From Rhodospirillales bacterium (lineage in GTDB: Bacteria; Pseudomonadota; Alphaproteobacteria; Acetobacterales; Acetobacteraceae): a stretch of DNA of 5,423 bases. A program made the translations under genes and the position numbers. How positions within the stretch are numbered: position 1 is the stretch's first letter; every line of letters begins with the position of its first letter. Under the pieces are notes generated by a model. That model had not been told where the DNA came from and made no database searches. It was given only the letters and a program-made list of their open reading frames with translations. The stretch is from the NCBI GenBank assembly GCA_025352915.1, contig JANXSA010000153.1:1-5423 (forward strand), in the 5' to 3' direction. Shown one piece after another: positions 1-5,421 of the stretch.

Positions 1-55
1 CAGCCAAGCATTGCATTGCGCCCGAAGTTAAACAAAAAAAGAAGGCAAGAAGAAT

Positions 56-262
56 ATGCAGAATGTTAGTTTGATTGTAATTCTGCTCTCTTTTTGCGTC
101 GGATGCACCGATGCGATTAAATTGAGGCATCCAGACACCGGGCGAATTGCTATATGCGGGCCATACTTAGATGGATTTATTACTGGAAGCAATTCGGATG
201 TTATCCGAGAGGTATTATGTGTTCGAGATTTTCAGAGGCAAGGGTATGAAAGAGTCAACTAG
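56..262 (+). CDS. Small putative lipoprotein, 68 aa
   Basis: The product is predicted to be a secreted, lipid-anchored small protein of unknown function. Residues 2-13 are a short hydrophobic stretch, followed by C14-V-G-C17, which resembles a lipobox with C17 as the lipidated cysteine. A Cys at -3 instead of Leu is unusual, and the N-terminal region lacks a strong positive charge, so the signal peptide is not textbook. The mature part is only about 51 residues. It holds a 'LRHPDTGR' stretch, C34, C55 and a C-terminal 'RQGYERV'. This pattern, HPxTG then two cysteines then a QGY tail, resembles small hypothetical lipoproteins I recall from proteobacteria, and C34-C55 could form a disulfide. 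The ATG at 56 is preceded by a purine-rich but weak ribosome site (AAGAAG). Codon use is far more AT-rich than in the other genes, which suggests different ancestry. No function can be assigned. Confidence 0.55.
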   Translation: MQNVSLIVILLSFCVGCTDAIKLRHPDTGRIAICGPYLDGFITGSNSDVIREVLCVRDFQRQGYERVN

Positions 263-338
263 GGAAAGTTATCGCATAGTAGGCTATCTGGGCTTTTTAT
301 TATAGCAGCGGGACTGGGGCTTACCCTGTAAGTTGGAG

Positions 339-369
339 GGGCAGACGCCACCTTGGTGTTGTTCTGCCC
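339..369 (-). terminator. Stem-loop just after the yraN stop codon
   Basis: GGGCAGA (339-345) pairs exactly with TCTGCCC (363-369), enclosing a loop that itself contains the small palindrome CACCTTGGTG (349-358). GTAA (328-331) and TTAC (370-373) can extend the outer stem across a bulge. The stem begins right next to the yraN stop (370-372), which is where a terminator or a 3' end-stabilising hairpin would lie. No T-run follows on the minus strand, so it is not a typical intrinsic terminator. Confidence 0.35.
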
Positions 370-774
370 TTACGCTTCCACCCGAAACGCATCGGCAATC
401 CGCCGCACCGCCCCTTGCGCATCCACCAGCAACACATCGAACCGCACCCCGGCCGCACCCCACCCCGGATGCTCCGCCAATAAAATCTCCGCCGCCGCAA
501 TCAGCCGCCCGCGCTGCTTCGCCCCCAGCGCGAGTGCGGCATCGGCCAGCCGGGCGCGCCGCTTCACCTCGATGATGGCCAGCAGCCCGTCGCGCTCGGC
601 CACCATGTCCACCTCGCCCGCCGCGGTGCGCAGCCGCTGCCCCAGCACCGTCCAGCCATCCGCCACCAGCGCCGCCGCCACCATCGCTTCGGCTGCCACC
701 CCGCCCGCCTGGTTGGCCCGCCCGCGCAGGCTGCGCTTTGAAGTAGCCTTCGGCCGATCAGCCACCCGATGCAA
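370..774 (-). CDS. yraN: YraN / UPF0102 family protein, nuclease-like fold
   Basis: This is a small soluble protein of the UPF0102 (YraN) family, which has a PD-(D/E)XK-type, Holliday-junction-resolvase-like fold. Its cellular role is not well established. Family landmarks in order are: G24-x4-E29 in the first helix ('GGVAAEAMVA'), G53-E54-V55-D56, E69-V70-K71 on the next strand (the expected metal-binding acid/Lys set), K86-Q87-R88, and the closing R111-F112-D113-V114. The length of 134 aa is slightly above the usual ~115-125 because of a basic N-terminal extension. The coordinates use a TTG start at 774, which overlaps the upstream Hsp70 gene by 17 bp. A GTG at 765 (8 bp overlap) is an alternative with GGGG at a better distance. 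Neither has a strong Shine-Dalgarno, so translational coupling to the Hsp70 gene is likely. All motif residues needed for an active site are present. Confidence 0.92.
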   Translation of the reverse strand: MHRVADRPKATSKRSLRGRANQAGGVAAEAMVAAALVADGWTVLGQRLRTAAGEVDMVAERDGLLAIIEVKRRARLADAALALGAKQRGRLIAAAEILLAEHPGWGAAGVRFDVLLVDAQGAVRRIADAFRVEA

Positions 775-2035
775 ACCCCGCCGCCCGGTCGCGCCCGATC
801 AGCGCCAGCCCCTCGGCCACCGACACGAATTCGCCGCCGGTGCTGACCCGCTCGGCGCCGAAGCGCGCGTCGAACAGCCGCCGCACCGCCGGGACGAAGC
901 TGGTGCCGCCGGTCAGGAACACATGGTCGATCGCCGGCCCCCCGGCCTGGGCCATCACCCGGTCGACCGCCGCACCGAACTGCGCCACATCCCCGGCGAT
1001 CCAGCCCTCGAACTGCTCGCGCGTGATCGTCACATTGATGTCCAGGTCCTTGTGCTGGAACGAAAGCTTCGTCGCCTCCGCCGAGGATAGCGCCGCCTTG
1101 GCCGCCGAGACGGTCTGGTACAGCCGGTAGCCCATCTCGTCCTCGATCAGCGCGATCAGGTTGCCGAGCCGGTGCGGGTCCTGCACCCCGCGCATCACCT
1201 CGCGCATTTCGCGCAGCGTCTTCGGGTTGCGCATCAGCGACAGCCGGTGCCAGCGCGCGAACGCCGAATACCAGTCCGGCGGCACCGGCAGCTCCGCGCC
1301 GCCCATCACCCGATACGTCGTGCCCTTGCCCAGCCGCGGCGAGATCACCGCGTCGATGATGCGATAGTCGAACACGTCACCGGCGATGCCCACGCCGGAA
1401 TGCCCGAGAGGCTCGACACCTTTACCGGGCACAAACCGCAGCACCGAGAAATCGCTCGTGCCCCCGCCGAAATCGCCGATCAGCACGGTGGCCGGCGCAT
1501 TCAGCGTGCGGGCAAAACGATACCCCGCCCCCTCCGGCTCATACGCAACGTCGATCCCCGCCATCCCCGCCTCGGCAAACGCCGCCCGCAACCGCGCCTC
1601 GCCGAACGCATCGTCGGTGCGCTCGCCGGCGAAGCGTACCGGCCGCCCGGCGATCACCCGCAGCCCGTCCGGCGTCACCCCCGCCGCCGCCAAAAAACTG
1701 CGCAGAAACGTCGCAATCAGCATCTCCAGCGTCGTCCGCCGCCCAAAAATGCTGGTCTCGACGAAACTGCGCTGCGCCAGATAGGTCTTCATCGACATGA
1801 TCAGCCGGCTGTCCAGGGGATCGTCCAGATAGGCCTCGATCGCCGCCGGCCCGGCCTCGTGCCGCAGCCGGCTCCCTTGCGCCGTCCCCCGCCCATAGCT
1901 CTCGGCCCAGAAGCACAGCACCGAGCGGAACACATCCTGCGTCCCGAACCGCGCCGTGCTGGTGCTGCCATCGGGCTTGAGCAGGGCCAGCACGGTATTG
2001 GTGGTGCCGAAATCGATGCCGAGCACGGGGTTCAT
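758..2035 (-). CDS. Hsp70-family protein, YegD-like, ATPase domain only
   Basis: This is an actin-fold ATPase of the Hsp70 superfamily, 425 aa, close in length and style to E. coli YegD, which lacks the DnaK-type substrate-binding domain. Motifs are: phosphate-1 G6-I-D-F-G-T-T-N-T14; connect region around E166-P-E-G-A-G171; phosphate-2 D188-F-G-G-G-T-S-D-F196; and the C-terminal adenosine motif L374-T-G-G-T-S-F-V-P382. The protein ends about 45 residues after that motif, so there is no peptide-binding domain or lid. The start is set at ATG 2035 because the G-I-D-F-G motif begins at residue 6 and GGAAG (2042-2046) lies 6 nt upstream. The reading frame stays open to 2161, but the extra residues look non-homologous. 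The gene sits 67 bp after the DUF6614-like gene and overlaps yraN, so a shared transcript is likely. Biological function and clients are unknown for this subfamily. Confidence 0.92.
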   Translation of the reverse strand: MNPVLGIDFGTTNTVLALLKPDGSTSTARFGTQDVFRSVLCFWAESYGRGTAQGSRLRHEAGPAAIEAYLDDPLDSRLIMSMKTYLAQRSFVETSIFGRRTTLEMLIATFLRSFLAAAGVTPDGLRVIAGRPVRFAGERTDDAFGEARLRAAFAEAGMAGIDVAYEPEGAGYRFARTLNAPATVLIGDFGGGTSDFSVLRFVPGKGVEPLGHSGVGIAGDVFDYRIIDAVISPRLGKGTTYRVMGGAELPVPPDWYSAFARWHRLSLMRNPKTLREMREVMRGVQDPHRLGNLIALIEDEMGYRLYQTVSAAKAALSSAEATKLSFQHKDLDINVTITREQFEGWIAGDVAQFGAAVDRVMAQAGGPAIDHVFLTGGTSFVPAVRRLFDARFGAERVSTGGEFVSVAEGLALIGRDRAAGFASGG

Positions 2036-2041
2036 ATTGCG

Positions 2042-2046
2042 CTTCC
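2042..2046 (-). promoter_or_regulatory. Ribosome binding site for the Hsp70 gene
   Basis: GGAAG on the minus strand, 6 nt before ATG 2035. It supports the internal start over the longer open frame that reaches 2161, which would overlap the DUF6614-like gene by 59 bp. Confidence 0.6.
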
Positions 2047-2102
2047 GGGCAAGAGGGCCGCGGGTTTGAGCCCAGCTTGGCGCCGATGGCAAGCCTGCCG
2101 CC

Positions 2103-2453
2103 TTAGAACCGCTCTTCGCCCGTCTTCCGCACCGCATCCGGAAAATCGCGATACAGCGCAAACGTCACGTTCTGCACCAGCGAATTGACCCCGTGATGAT
2201 GCCCCTCCACCGGCTCGTCCCGGCTGGCCACATGCTGAAACGCCGCCTCCAGCTGCGCCAGGTCGCGCACCTCGATCATCAAATGCCAGTCGCCCATGCC
2301 CCTGAGCCCGAACCCCAGCTTGGCCCGCGTCAGCCGCCAGCCGGCAATCTTTCCGCCATCGCGCAAATGCCCCATGTAGCGCTCCACGGCGGCGCAAAAC
2401 GCCATGTCGGAGACGCCGGGCTTGGTGTCGCAATAGACGTGGTAAAGGTCCAC
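2103..2453 (-). CDS. DUF6614-like small protein, 116 aa
   Basis: This is an uncharacterised cytoplasmic protein that I match, from memory of the family, to DUF6614 of alphaproteobacteria. Recognisable segments are the N-terminal 'YHVYCDTKPGVSD' (residues 4-16), 'YMGHL' (26-30), 'GKIAGWRLTR' (34-43), 'DWHLMIEV' (55-62), 'DLAQLEAAF' (64-72) and a long conserved C-terminal block with 'EGHHHGVNSLVQNVTFALYRD'-type sequence starting near residue 83 and ending in 'GEERF'. The alternating strands and helices and the size resemble a dimeric ferredoxin-like (alpha-beta barrel) fold, but that is an inference. The His-rich turn at 85-87 could bind metal or ligand, also unproven. There is no signal peptide or membrane segment. 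The start is GTG at 2453, fixed by a strong Shine-Dalgarno. It is probably the first gene of the unit that continues into the Hsp70 and yraN genes. Confidence 0.85.
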   Translation of the reverse strand: MDLYHVYCDTKPGVSDMAFCAAVERYMGHLRDGGKIAGWRLTRAKLGFGLRGMGDWHLMIEVRDLAQLEAAFQHVASRDEPVEGHHHGVNSLVQNVTFALYRDFPDAVRKTGEERF

Positions 2454-2458
2454 GGCCG

Positions 2459-2464
2459 CCTCCC
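2459..2464 (-). promoter_or_regulatory. Strong Shine-Dalgarno deciding a GTG start
   Basis: GGGAGG on the minus strand, 5 nt before the GTG at 2453. It is the best ribosome site among the minus-strand genes and justifies the non-ATG start. It lies only 13 nt downstream of the A/T hairpin at 2478-2499, so that hairpin may sit in the 5' leader of this message. Confidence 0.75.
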
Positions 2465-2470
2465 AGAAAA

Positions 2471-2594
2471 GAAAGCAGTTCTTTTTTGAAAAAAAGAACC
2501 AAAAAACTTTTATCCCCTGGCGCGGATGCCAGTCGCCCAGACCGGGCCAAAAGTCATAAAGTTTTTTTGCTTCTTTTTGTTCACAAAAAGAAGA
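2471..2594. repeat. Inverted pair of A/T-rich hairpin modules around two GC hairpins
   Basis: The left module is a palindrome, GTTCTTTTTT (2478-2487) against AAAAAAGAAC (2490-2499), followed by CAAAAAACTTTTAT (2500-2513). The right module is the same design reversed: ATAAAGTTTTTTTG (2556-2569) followed by the perfect hairpin CTTCTTTTTG (2570-2579) / CAAAAAGAAG (2584-2593) with loop TTCA. The two 14-nt linkers are near-complementary. Between them lie two small GC stems, CTGGC/GCCAG (2517-2521, 2528-2532) and GCCC/GGGC (2535-2538, 2544-2547). The block fills most of the gap between the AI-2E gene stop and the DUF6614-like start. The right hairpin begins 7 bp after the AI-2E stop, so it may end that transcript, although no T-run follows on the minus strand. 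I recall similar A/T hairpins between genes in Acetobacteraceae. Confidence 0.7.
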
Positions 2595-2600
2595 CCTTCC

Positions 2601-3653
2601 TTACGAAGCATCATCCGCCCCCAGCCCCGGCCGGCTGCTCCACTCGCTCACCAGCGTGAACCCCACCGCCAGCAGCACCGGCCCGACGAACACCCCAAGC
2701 AGCCCAAAGGCGATCGCCCCGCCGAGCACGCCGAGCATGGTCAACAGGAAGGGCAATTGCGTCCCGCGGGCGATGAAATAGGGCCGGATGAAATTATCCG
2801 AGACGCTGATCACCCCGCCGCCCCAGGCCAGCATGAAGATGCCCCAGCCGGTCTCGCCCGACGCCAGCAGCCACAGCCCGGCCGGCAGCCAGACCACCGG
2901 CGCCCCGATCGGCAGCACCGACAGCGCGCCGGCCACCACGCCCAGCAACCCCGGCCGCGGCACGCCGGCGAGCCACAGCCCGAAGGTGGTCAACATGCCC
3001 TGGACAATCGCGGTGCCGAGAATGCCATAGACCACGCCGCGCACCGTCTCGCCGGTCACCCTGAGCAACCGGTCGGCCTGCTCGCCGGCAATCCGCCGCA
3101 GCGTCACCGTCAGCCGCGCCGACAGCACATCGCCGGACACATACAGAAAGAACGCGACGAACAGCGACAACAGGAACTCCAGCACCCCATTGGCCAGCCC
3201 GAGCAACAGGCGAAGCCCGAACTGCACGCCGATGCCGAAATACGGCTGGAAGAACGCCACCATCGCCGACAGGTCTTGCGCCCAGCGGGTCCACAACTCG
3301 GTGGCCTTGCCACCGATCAGCGGGATATCGCCGATCCACCCCGGAGCCTGCGGCATGCCGCCGCGCATCGCCTCGCTCAGCGCGCGCTCGATCTGCTGCA
3401 CATCCTCCGCCCCGCCCGGTGCCGCCAGCGCCAGCGGCAACACCACCACCACGGCGGTGGTCGCCACCATGATCAGTGCCGCACTGGCCGAGCCCAACCG
3501 CAGCCGGTCGCGCAGCGCGGTATAGACCGGCCAGGTGGTGAAGGTCAGGATCGAGGCCCACAGGATCGCCGACAGGAACGGCGCCAGCACCACGGCACAG
3601 CCCAGCGCCACGCCGCCCAGCAGCATCCCCATCAGGATTCGTTCGGCTGTCAT
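2601..3653 (-). CDS. AI-2E family membrane transporter/permease
   Basis: This is a polytopic inner-membrane protein of the AI-2E (TqsA/PerM/YdiK) family, 350 aa from the chosen start, which is a typical family length. Members are proposed exporters or channels for small molecules or ions, and the substrate cannot be told from sequence. Hydrophobic segments lie at about 7-42 (two helices), 57-79, 148-172, 206-230, 233-264, 268-285 and 302-337. A soluble, amphipathic stretch at about 80-145 is characteristic of the family. Conserved landmarks are 'LPIGAPVVWLPAG' (247-259), 'DNFIRPYFI' (286-294) and 'GPVLLAVG' (324-331). The start is ATG 3653, because GGGGG lies 5 nt upstream. An ATG at 3665 in the same frame adds four residues but has no ribosome site. 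The gene is divergent from hyi. No quorum-sensing genes are nearby, so the AI-2 name should not be taken as function. Confidence 0.93.
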   Translation of the reverse strand: MTAERILMGMLLGGVALGCAVVLAPFLSAILWASILTFTTWPVYTALRDRLRLGSASAALIMVATTAVVVVLPLALAAPGGAEDVQQIERALSEAMRGGMPQAPGWIGDIPLIGGKATELWTRWAQDLSAMVAFFQPYFGIGVQFGLRLLLGLANGVLEFLLSLFVAFFLYVSGDVLSARLTVTLRRIAGEQADRLLRVTGETVRGVVYGILGTAIVQGMLTTFGLWLAGVPRPGLLGVVAGALSVLPIGAPVVWLPAGLWLLASGETGWGIFMLAWGGGVISVSDNFIRPYFIARGTQLPFLLTMLGVLGGAIAFGLLGVFVGPVLLAVGFTLVSEWSSRPGLGADDAS

Positions 3654-3658
3654 CGGCA

Positions 3659-3663
3659 CCCCC
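3659..3663 (-). promoter_or_regulatory. Ribosome binding site choosing the second ATG of the AI-2E gene
   Basis: GGGGG on the minus strand, 5 nt before ATG 3653. It overlaps the codons after the upstream ATG at 3665, so the shorter start is favoured. Confidence 0.5.
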
Positions 3664-3665
3664 AT

Positions 3666-3693
3666 TGCCGCGCCGATATGGACCGGCGCGGCA
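3666..3693. promoter_or_regulatory. Perfect 10-bp inverted repeat, candidate operator
   Basis: TGCCGCGCCG (3666-3675) and CGGCGCGGCA (3684-3693) are exact reverse complements separated by 8 nt (ATATGGAC). The repeat sits between the divergent AI-2E and hyi genes and overlaps the candidate -35 for hyi, where a dimeric repressor could act. It could instead form a GC-rich hairpin in a leader RNA. No regulator gene is in the window to pair with it. Confidence 0.5.
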
Positions 3694-3707
3694 CCGGACG
3701 CTAGCGT
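3679..3707 (+). promoter_or_regulatory. Weak candidate sigma70-type promoter for hyi-glxR
   Basis: TGGACC (3679-3684, four matches to TTGACA) and TAGCGT (3702-3707, three matches to TATAAT, keeping the T-A and final T) are 17 bp apart and 24 bp before the hyi start. The gap between the divergent genes is short, so a promoter must lie about here, but the hexamers are weak and chance matches are common. Confidence 0.3.
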
Positions 3708-3718
3708 GCTGCACGAAC

Positions 3719-3725
3719 GGGAGGA
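3719..3725 (+). promoter_or_regulatory. Shine-Dalgarno of hyi
   Basis: GGGAGGA lies 6 nt before ATG 3732. It is a near-consensus site that fixes the hyi start. Confidence 0.75.
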
Positions 3726-3731
3726 ACCATC

Positions 3732-4511
3732 ATGCCGAAGCTCGCCGCCAACCTGTCGATGATGTTCAACGAGGTGGCCTTCCTCGACCGTTTCGACGCC
3801 GCCGCCAAAGCCGGCTTCACGGCGGTGGAATTCCTGTTCCCATACGAATTCCCGGCAATCGAGCTGAAGCGCCGGCTGGACGCCAACGGTCTGACCCAGG
3901 CGCTGTTCAACATGCCGCCCGGTGACTGGGCCAATGGCGAGCGCGGCCTAGCCTCGCTGCCGGGACGGCAACAGGAGTTCCGCGACAGCGTAAAGAAAGC
4001 GCTCGAATACGCTGATATTCTGGATTCCAAGCTGATCCACTGCATGGCCGGTATCCCCCCCGCCGGCACAAATCCGGTCACCACCGCGGCACTCTATGCC
4101 AGCAACCTCGCCTGGGCCGGCGAACACGCCAAAGCCGCCGGCCGCCGCCTCGCCCTGGAGCCGATCAACCACCGCGACATGCCGGGCTTCCACCTCAACA
4201 CGGTGGAACAAGGGGCCGCCGTGGTCGACGCCATCGGCATCGACCGCGTCGGCCTGCAATTCGATATCTACCACACCCAGATCACCCAGGGCGACGTGAC
4301 CAAGCGCATGGAGGCGCTGATCACCCGCATCGTCCACATGCAGATCGCCGATGTGCCAGCGCGTAACGAGCCCGGCACCGGCGAAATCGGCTGGGAGTTC
4401 GTGCTGCGCCGCATCGATGAGCTGGGCTACCAGGGTTTTGTCGGCTGCGAATACCGCCCCGCCGGCGACACCGTGGCCGGGCTTGCATGGCGTACCCGAT
4501 TCGGCGTGTAA
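3732..4511 (+). CDS. hyi: Hydroxypyruvate isomerase
   Basis: This cytoplasmic TIM-barrel enzyme interconverts hydroxypyruvate and 2-hydroxy-3-oxopropanoate (tartronate semialdehyde; EC 5.3.1.22) in glyoxylate/glycerate metabolism. The 259 aa length matches E. coli Hyi (258 aa), and the xylose-isomerase-like barrel runs the whole length. It begins with 'AANLSMMFNE' (5-14) and contains 'HCMAG' (103-107), 'LEPIN' (142-146), 'LQFDIYH' (175-181), 'HMQIADVPAR' (202-211) and 'GCEYRPAG' (238-245). The expected metal ligands are E143, D178, Q204 and E240, all present. The gene starts at ATG 3732 with a strong ribosome site and is followed after 34 bp by glxR, which uses its product. The related OtnI (2-oxo-tetronate isomerase) acts on four-carbon acids and is a possible alternative, but the GlxR-type partner favours Hyi. 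The gene is complete and its composition matches its neighbours. Confidence 0.93.
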   Translation: MPKLAANLSMMFNEVAFLDRFDAAAKAGFTAVEFLFPYEFPAIELKRRLDANGLTQALFNMPPGDWANGERGLASLPGRQQEFRDSVKKALEYADILDSKLIHCMAGIPPAGTNPVTTAALYASNLAWAGEHAKAAGRRLALEPINHRDMPGFHLNTVEQGAAVVDAIGIDRVGLQFDIYHTQITQGDVTKRMEALITRIVHMQIADVPARNEPGTGEIGWEFVLRRIDELGYQGFVGCEYRPAGDTVAGLAWRTRFGV

Positions 4512-4533
4512 CCCCCACATCTTCACCCCAATC

Positions 4534-4539
4534 GGGAGA
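4534..4539 (+). promoter_or_regulatory. Shine-Dalgarno of glxR
   Basis: GGGAGA lies 6 nt before ATG 4546 in the 34-bp gap after hyi. It shows that glxR starts at its own site rather than further upstream in the open frame that reaches back into hyi. Confidence 0.7.
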
Positions 4540-4545
4540 CTCCCC

Positions 4546-5421
4546 ATGAAAATCGGATTCATCGGCCTGGGCATCATGGGCCGCCCGATGGCGCTGAACC
4601 TGCGCGCCGCTGGCCACGAGCTGGTGGTGCCCGAGCGCCGCACCCTGACGCAGGAAGTCCGCGCCGCCGCCATCGTGGTGGGCGATGCCGCCCATGTCGC
4701 CGAACAGGCCGATGTCATCATCATCATGGTGCCCGACACCCCCGACGTCGAAACCGTCCTGTTCGGCCATCACGGCGTCGCCGAGGGCCTGACCAAGGGC
4801 AAGCTGGTGATCGACATGTCCTCGATCTCCCCCATCGCCACCAAGGATTACGCCGCCCGCATCAACGCCCTGGGCTGCGAATACCTCGACGCCCCGGTCT
4901 CCGGCGGCGAACTCGGCGCCAAGAACGCGGCGCTGACCATCATGGTCGGCGGCCCCGAATCCGCCTTCGCCCGTGCGCTCCCCCTGTTCGAGGTGATGGG
5001 CAAGAACATCACCCATGTCGGGGTCGAGAACGGCTCCGGCCAGACCTGCAAGGTCTGCAACCAGATCATCGTCGCCCTCAACATCCAGGCCGTCGCCGAG
5101 GCACTGACCTTCGCCCGCAAGGCCGGCGCCGACCCGGCCAAGGTGCGCCAAGCCCTGATGGGCGGCTTCGCCTCCTCGCGCATCCTGGAAGTCCATGCCG
5201 AACGCATGATCAACCGCACCTTCGCCCCGGGTTTCCGCATCAGCCTGCACCAGAAGGACCTCAACCTCGCTTTGTCCTCGGCCAAGGCGATGGGCATGGC
5301 GCTGCCCAACACCGCGCTCGCCCAGCAGATGTTCTCCGTGGTGGCCGCGGCGGGCGGCGGCGAACAGGACCACTCCGCGATGATCCAGGCCATCGAGCTG
5401 ATGGCGGCGATGAAAGTCTGA
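4546..5421 (+). CDS. glxR: Tartronate semialdehyde reductase (2-hydroxy-3-oxopropionate reductase)
   Basis: This enzyme reduces tartronate semialdehyde to D-glycerate with NAD(P)H (EC 1.1.1.60), the step after or beside Hyi. It belongs to the beta-hydroxyacid dehydrogenase family. Its 291 aa are nearly the same length as E. coli GlxR (292), and long stretches match GlxR rather than GarR, for example 'MVPDTP' (61-66), 'GQTCKV' (165-170) and 'GGFASSRILEVH' (206-217). The Rossmann motif is G7-L-G-I-M-G12. The family substrate motif is D115-A-P-V-S-G-G121, the catalytic lysine is K169, and K237-D238-L is the second conserved site. One small difference is C171, where I recall Ala in E. coli GlxR. 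An upstream in-frame open stretch overlaps hyi and is not used. The gene is complete, stopping 2 bp before the window end. It is very likely co-transcribed with hyi. Confidence 0.96.
   Translation: MKIGFIGLGIMGRPMALNLRAAGHELVVPERRTLTQEVRAAAIVVGDAAHVAEQADVIIIMVPDTPDVETVLFGHHGVAEGLTKGKLVIDMSSISPIATKDYAARINALGCEYLDAPVSGGELGAKNAALTIMVGGPESAFARALPLFEVMGKNITHVGVENGSGQTCKVCNQIIVALNIQAVAEALTFARKAGADPAKVRQALMGGFASSRILEVHAERMINRTFAPGFRISLHQKDLNLALSSAKAMGMALPNTALAQQMFSVVAAAGGGEQDHSAMIQAIELMAAMKV

Noticed and set aside
276..300. Possible terminator after the small lipoprotein (ATAG/CTAT stem then T-run)
   Set aside because: The stem is only 4 bp and is separated from the T-run by several bases, so it is too weak to call.
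2036..2161. N-terminal extension of the Hsp70 gene up to 2161
   Set aside because: The added residues overlap the DUF6614-like gene, do not resemble Hsp70, and the ATG at 2035 has its own ribosome site directly before the G-I-D-F-G motif.
353..2188. Long + strand open frames opposite the yraN and Hsp70 genes (353-1090 and 1172-2188)
   Set aside because: Low-complexity Arg/Pro/Ala/His products with no recognisable motif; the minus-strand motifs of YraN and Hsp70 are unmistakable.
2601..3653. Quorum-sensing role for the AI-2E family protein
   Set aside because: The family name is historical, no luxS or lsr-type genes are in the window, and sequence does not reveal the substrate.
2526..3704. 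Long + strand open frame opposite the AI-2E gene
   Set aside because: Its translation is a run of His, Gln, Arg and Pro with no domain, typical of the antisense of a GC-rich gene, while the minus strand gives a clear membrane protein.
4351..4545. Upstream extension of glxR into hyi
   Set aside because: The hyi frame is well conserved to its stop at 4511, and glxR has a good ribosome site 6 nt before ATG 4546 with the Rossmann motif starting at residue 7.
4321..5373. Minus-strand open frame opposite hyi and glxR
   Set aside because: Gly/Asp/His-rich shadow created by codon bias of the + strand genes; no ribosome site or domain.
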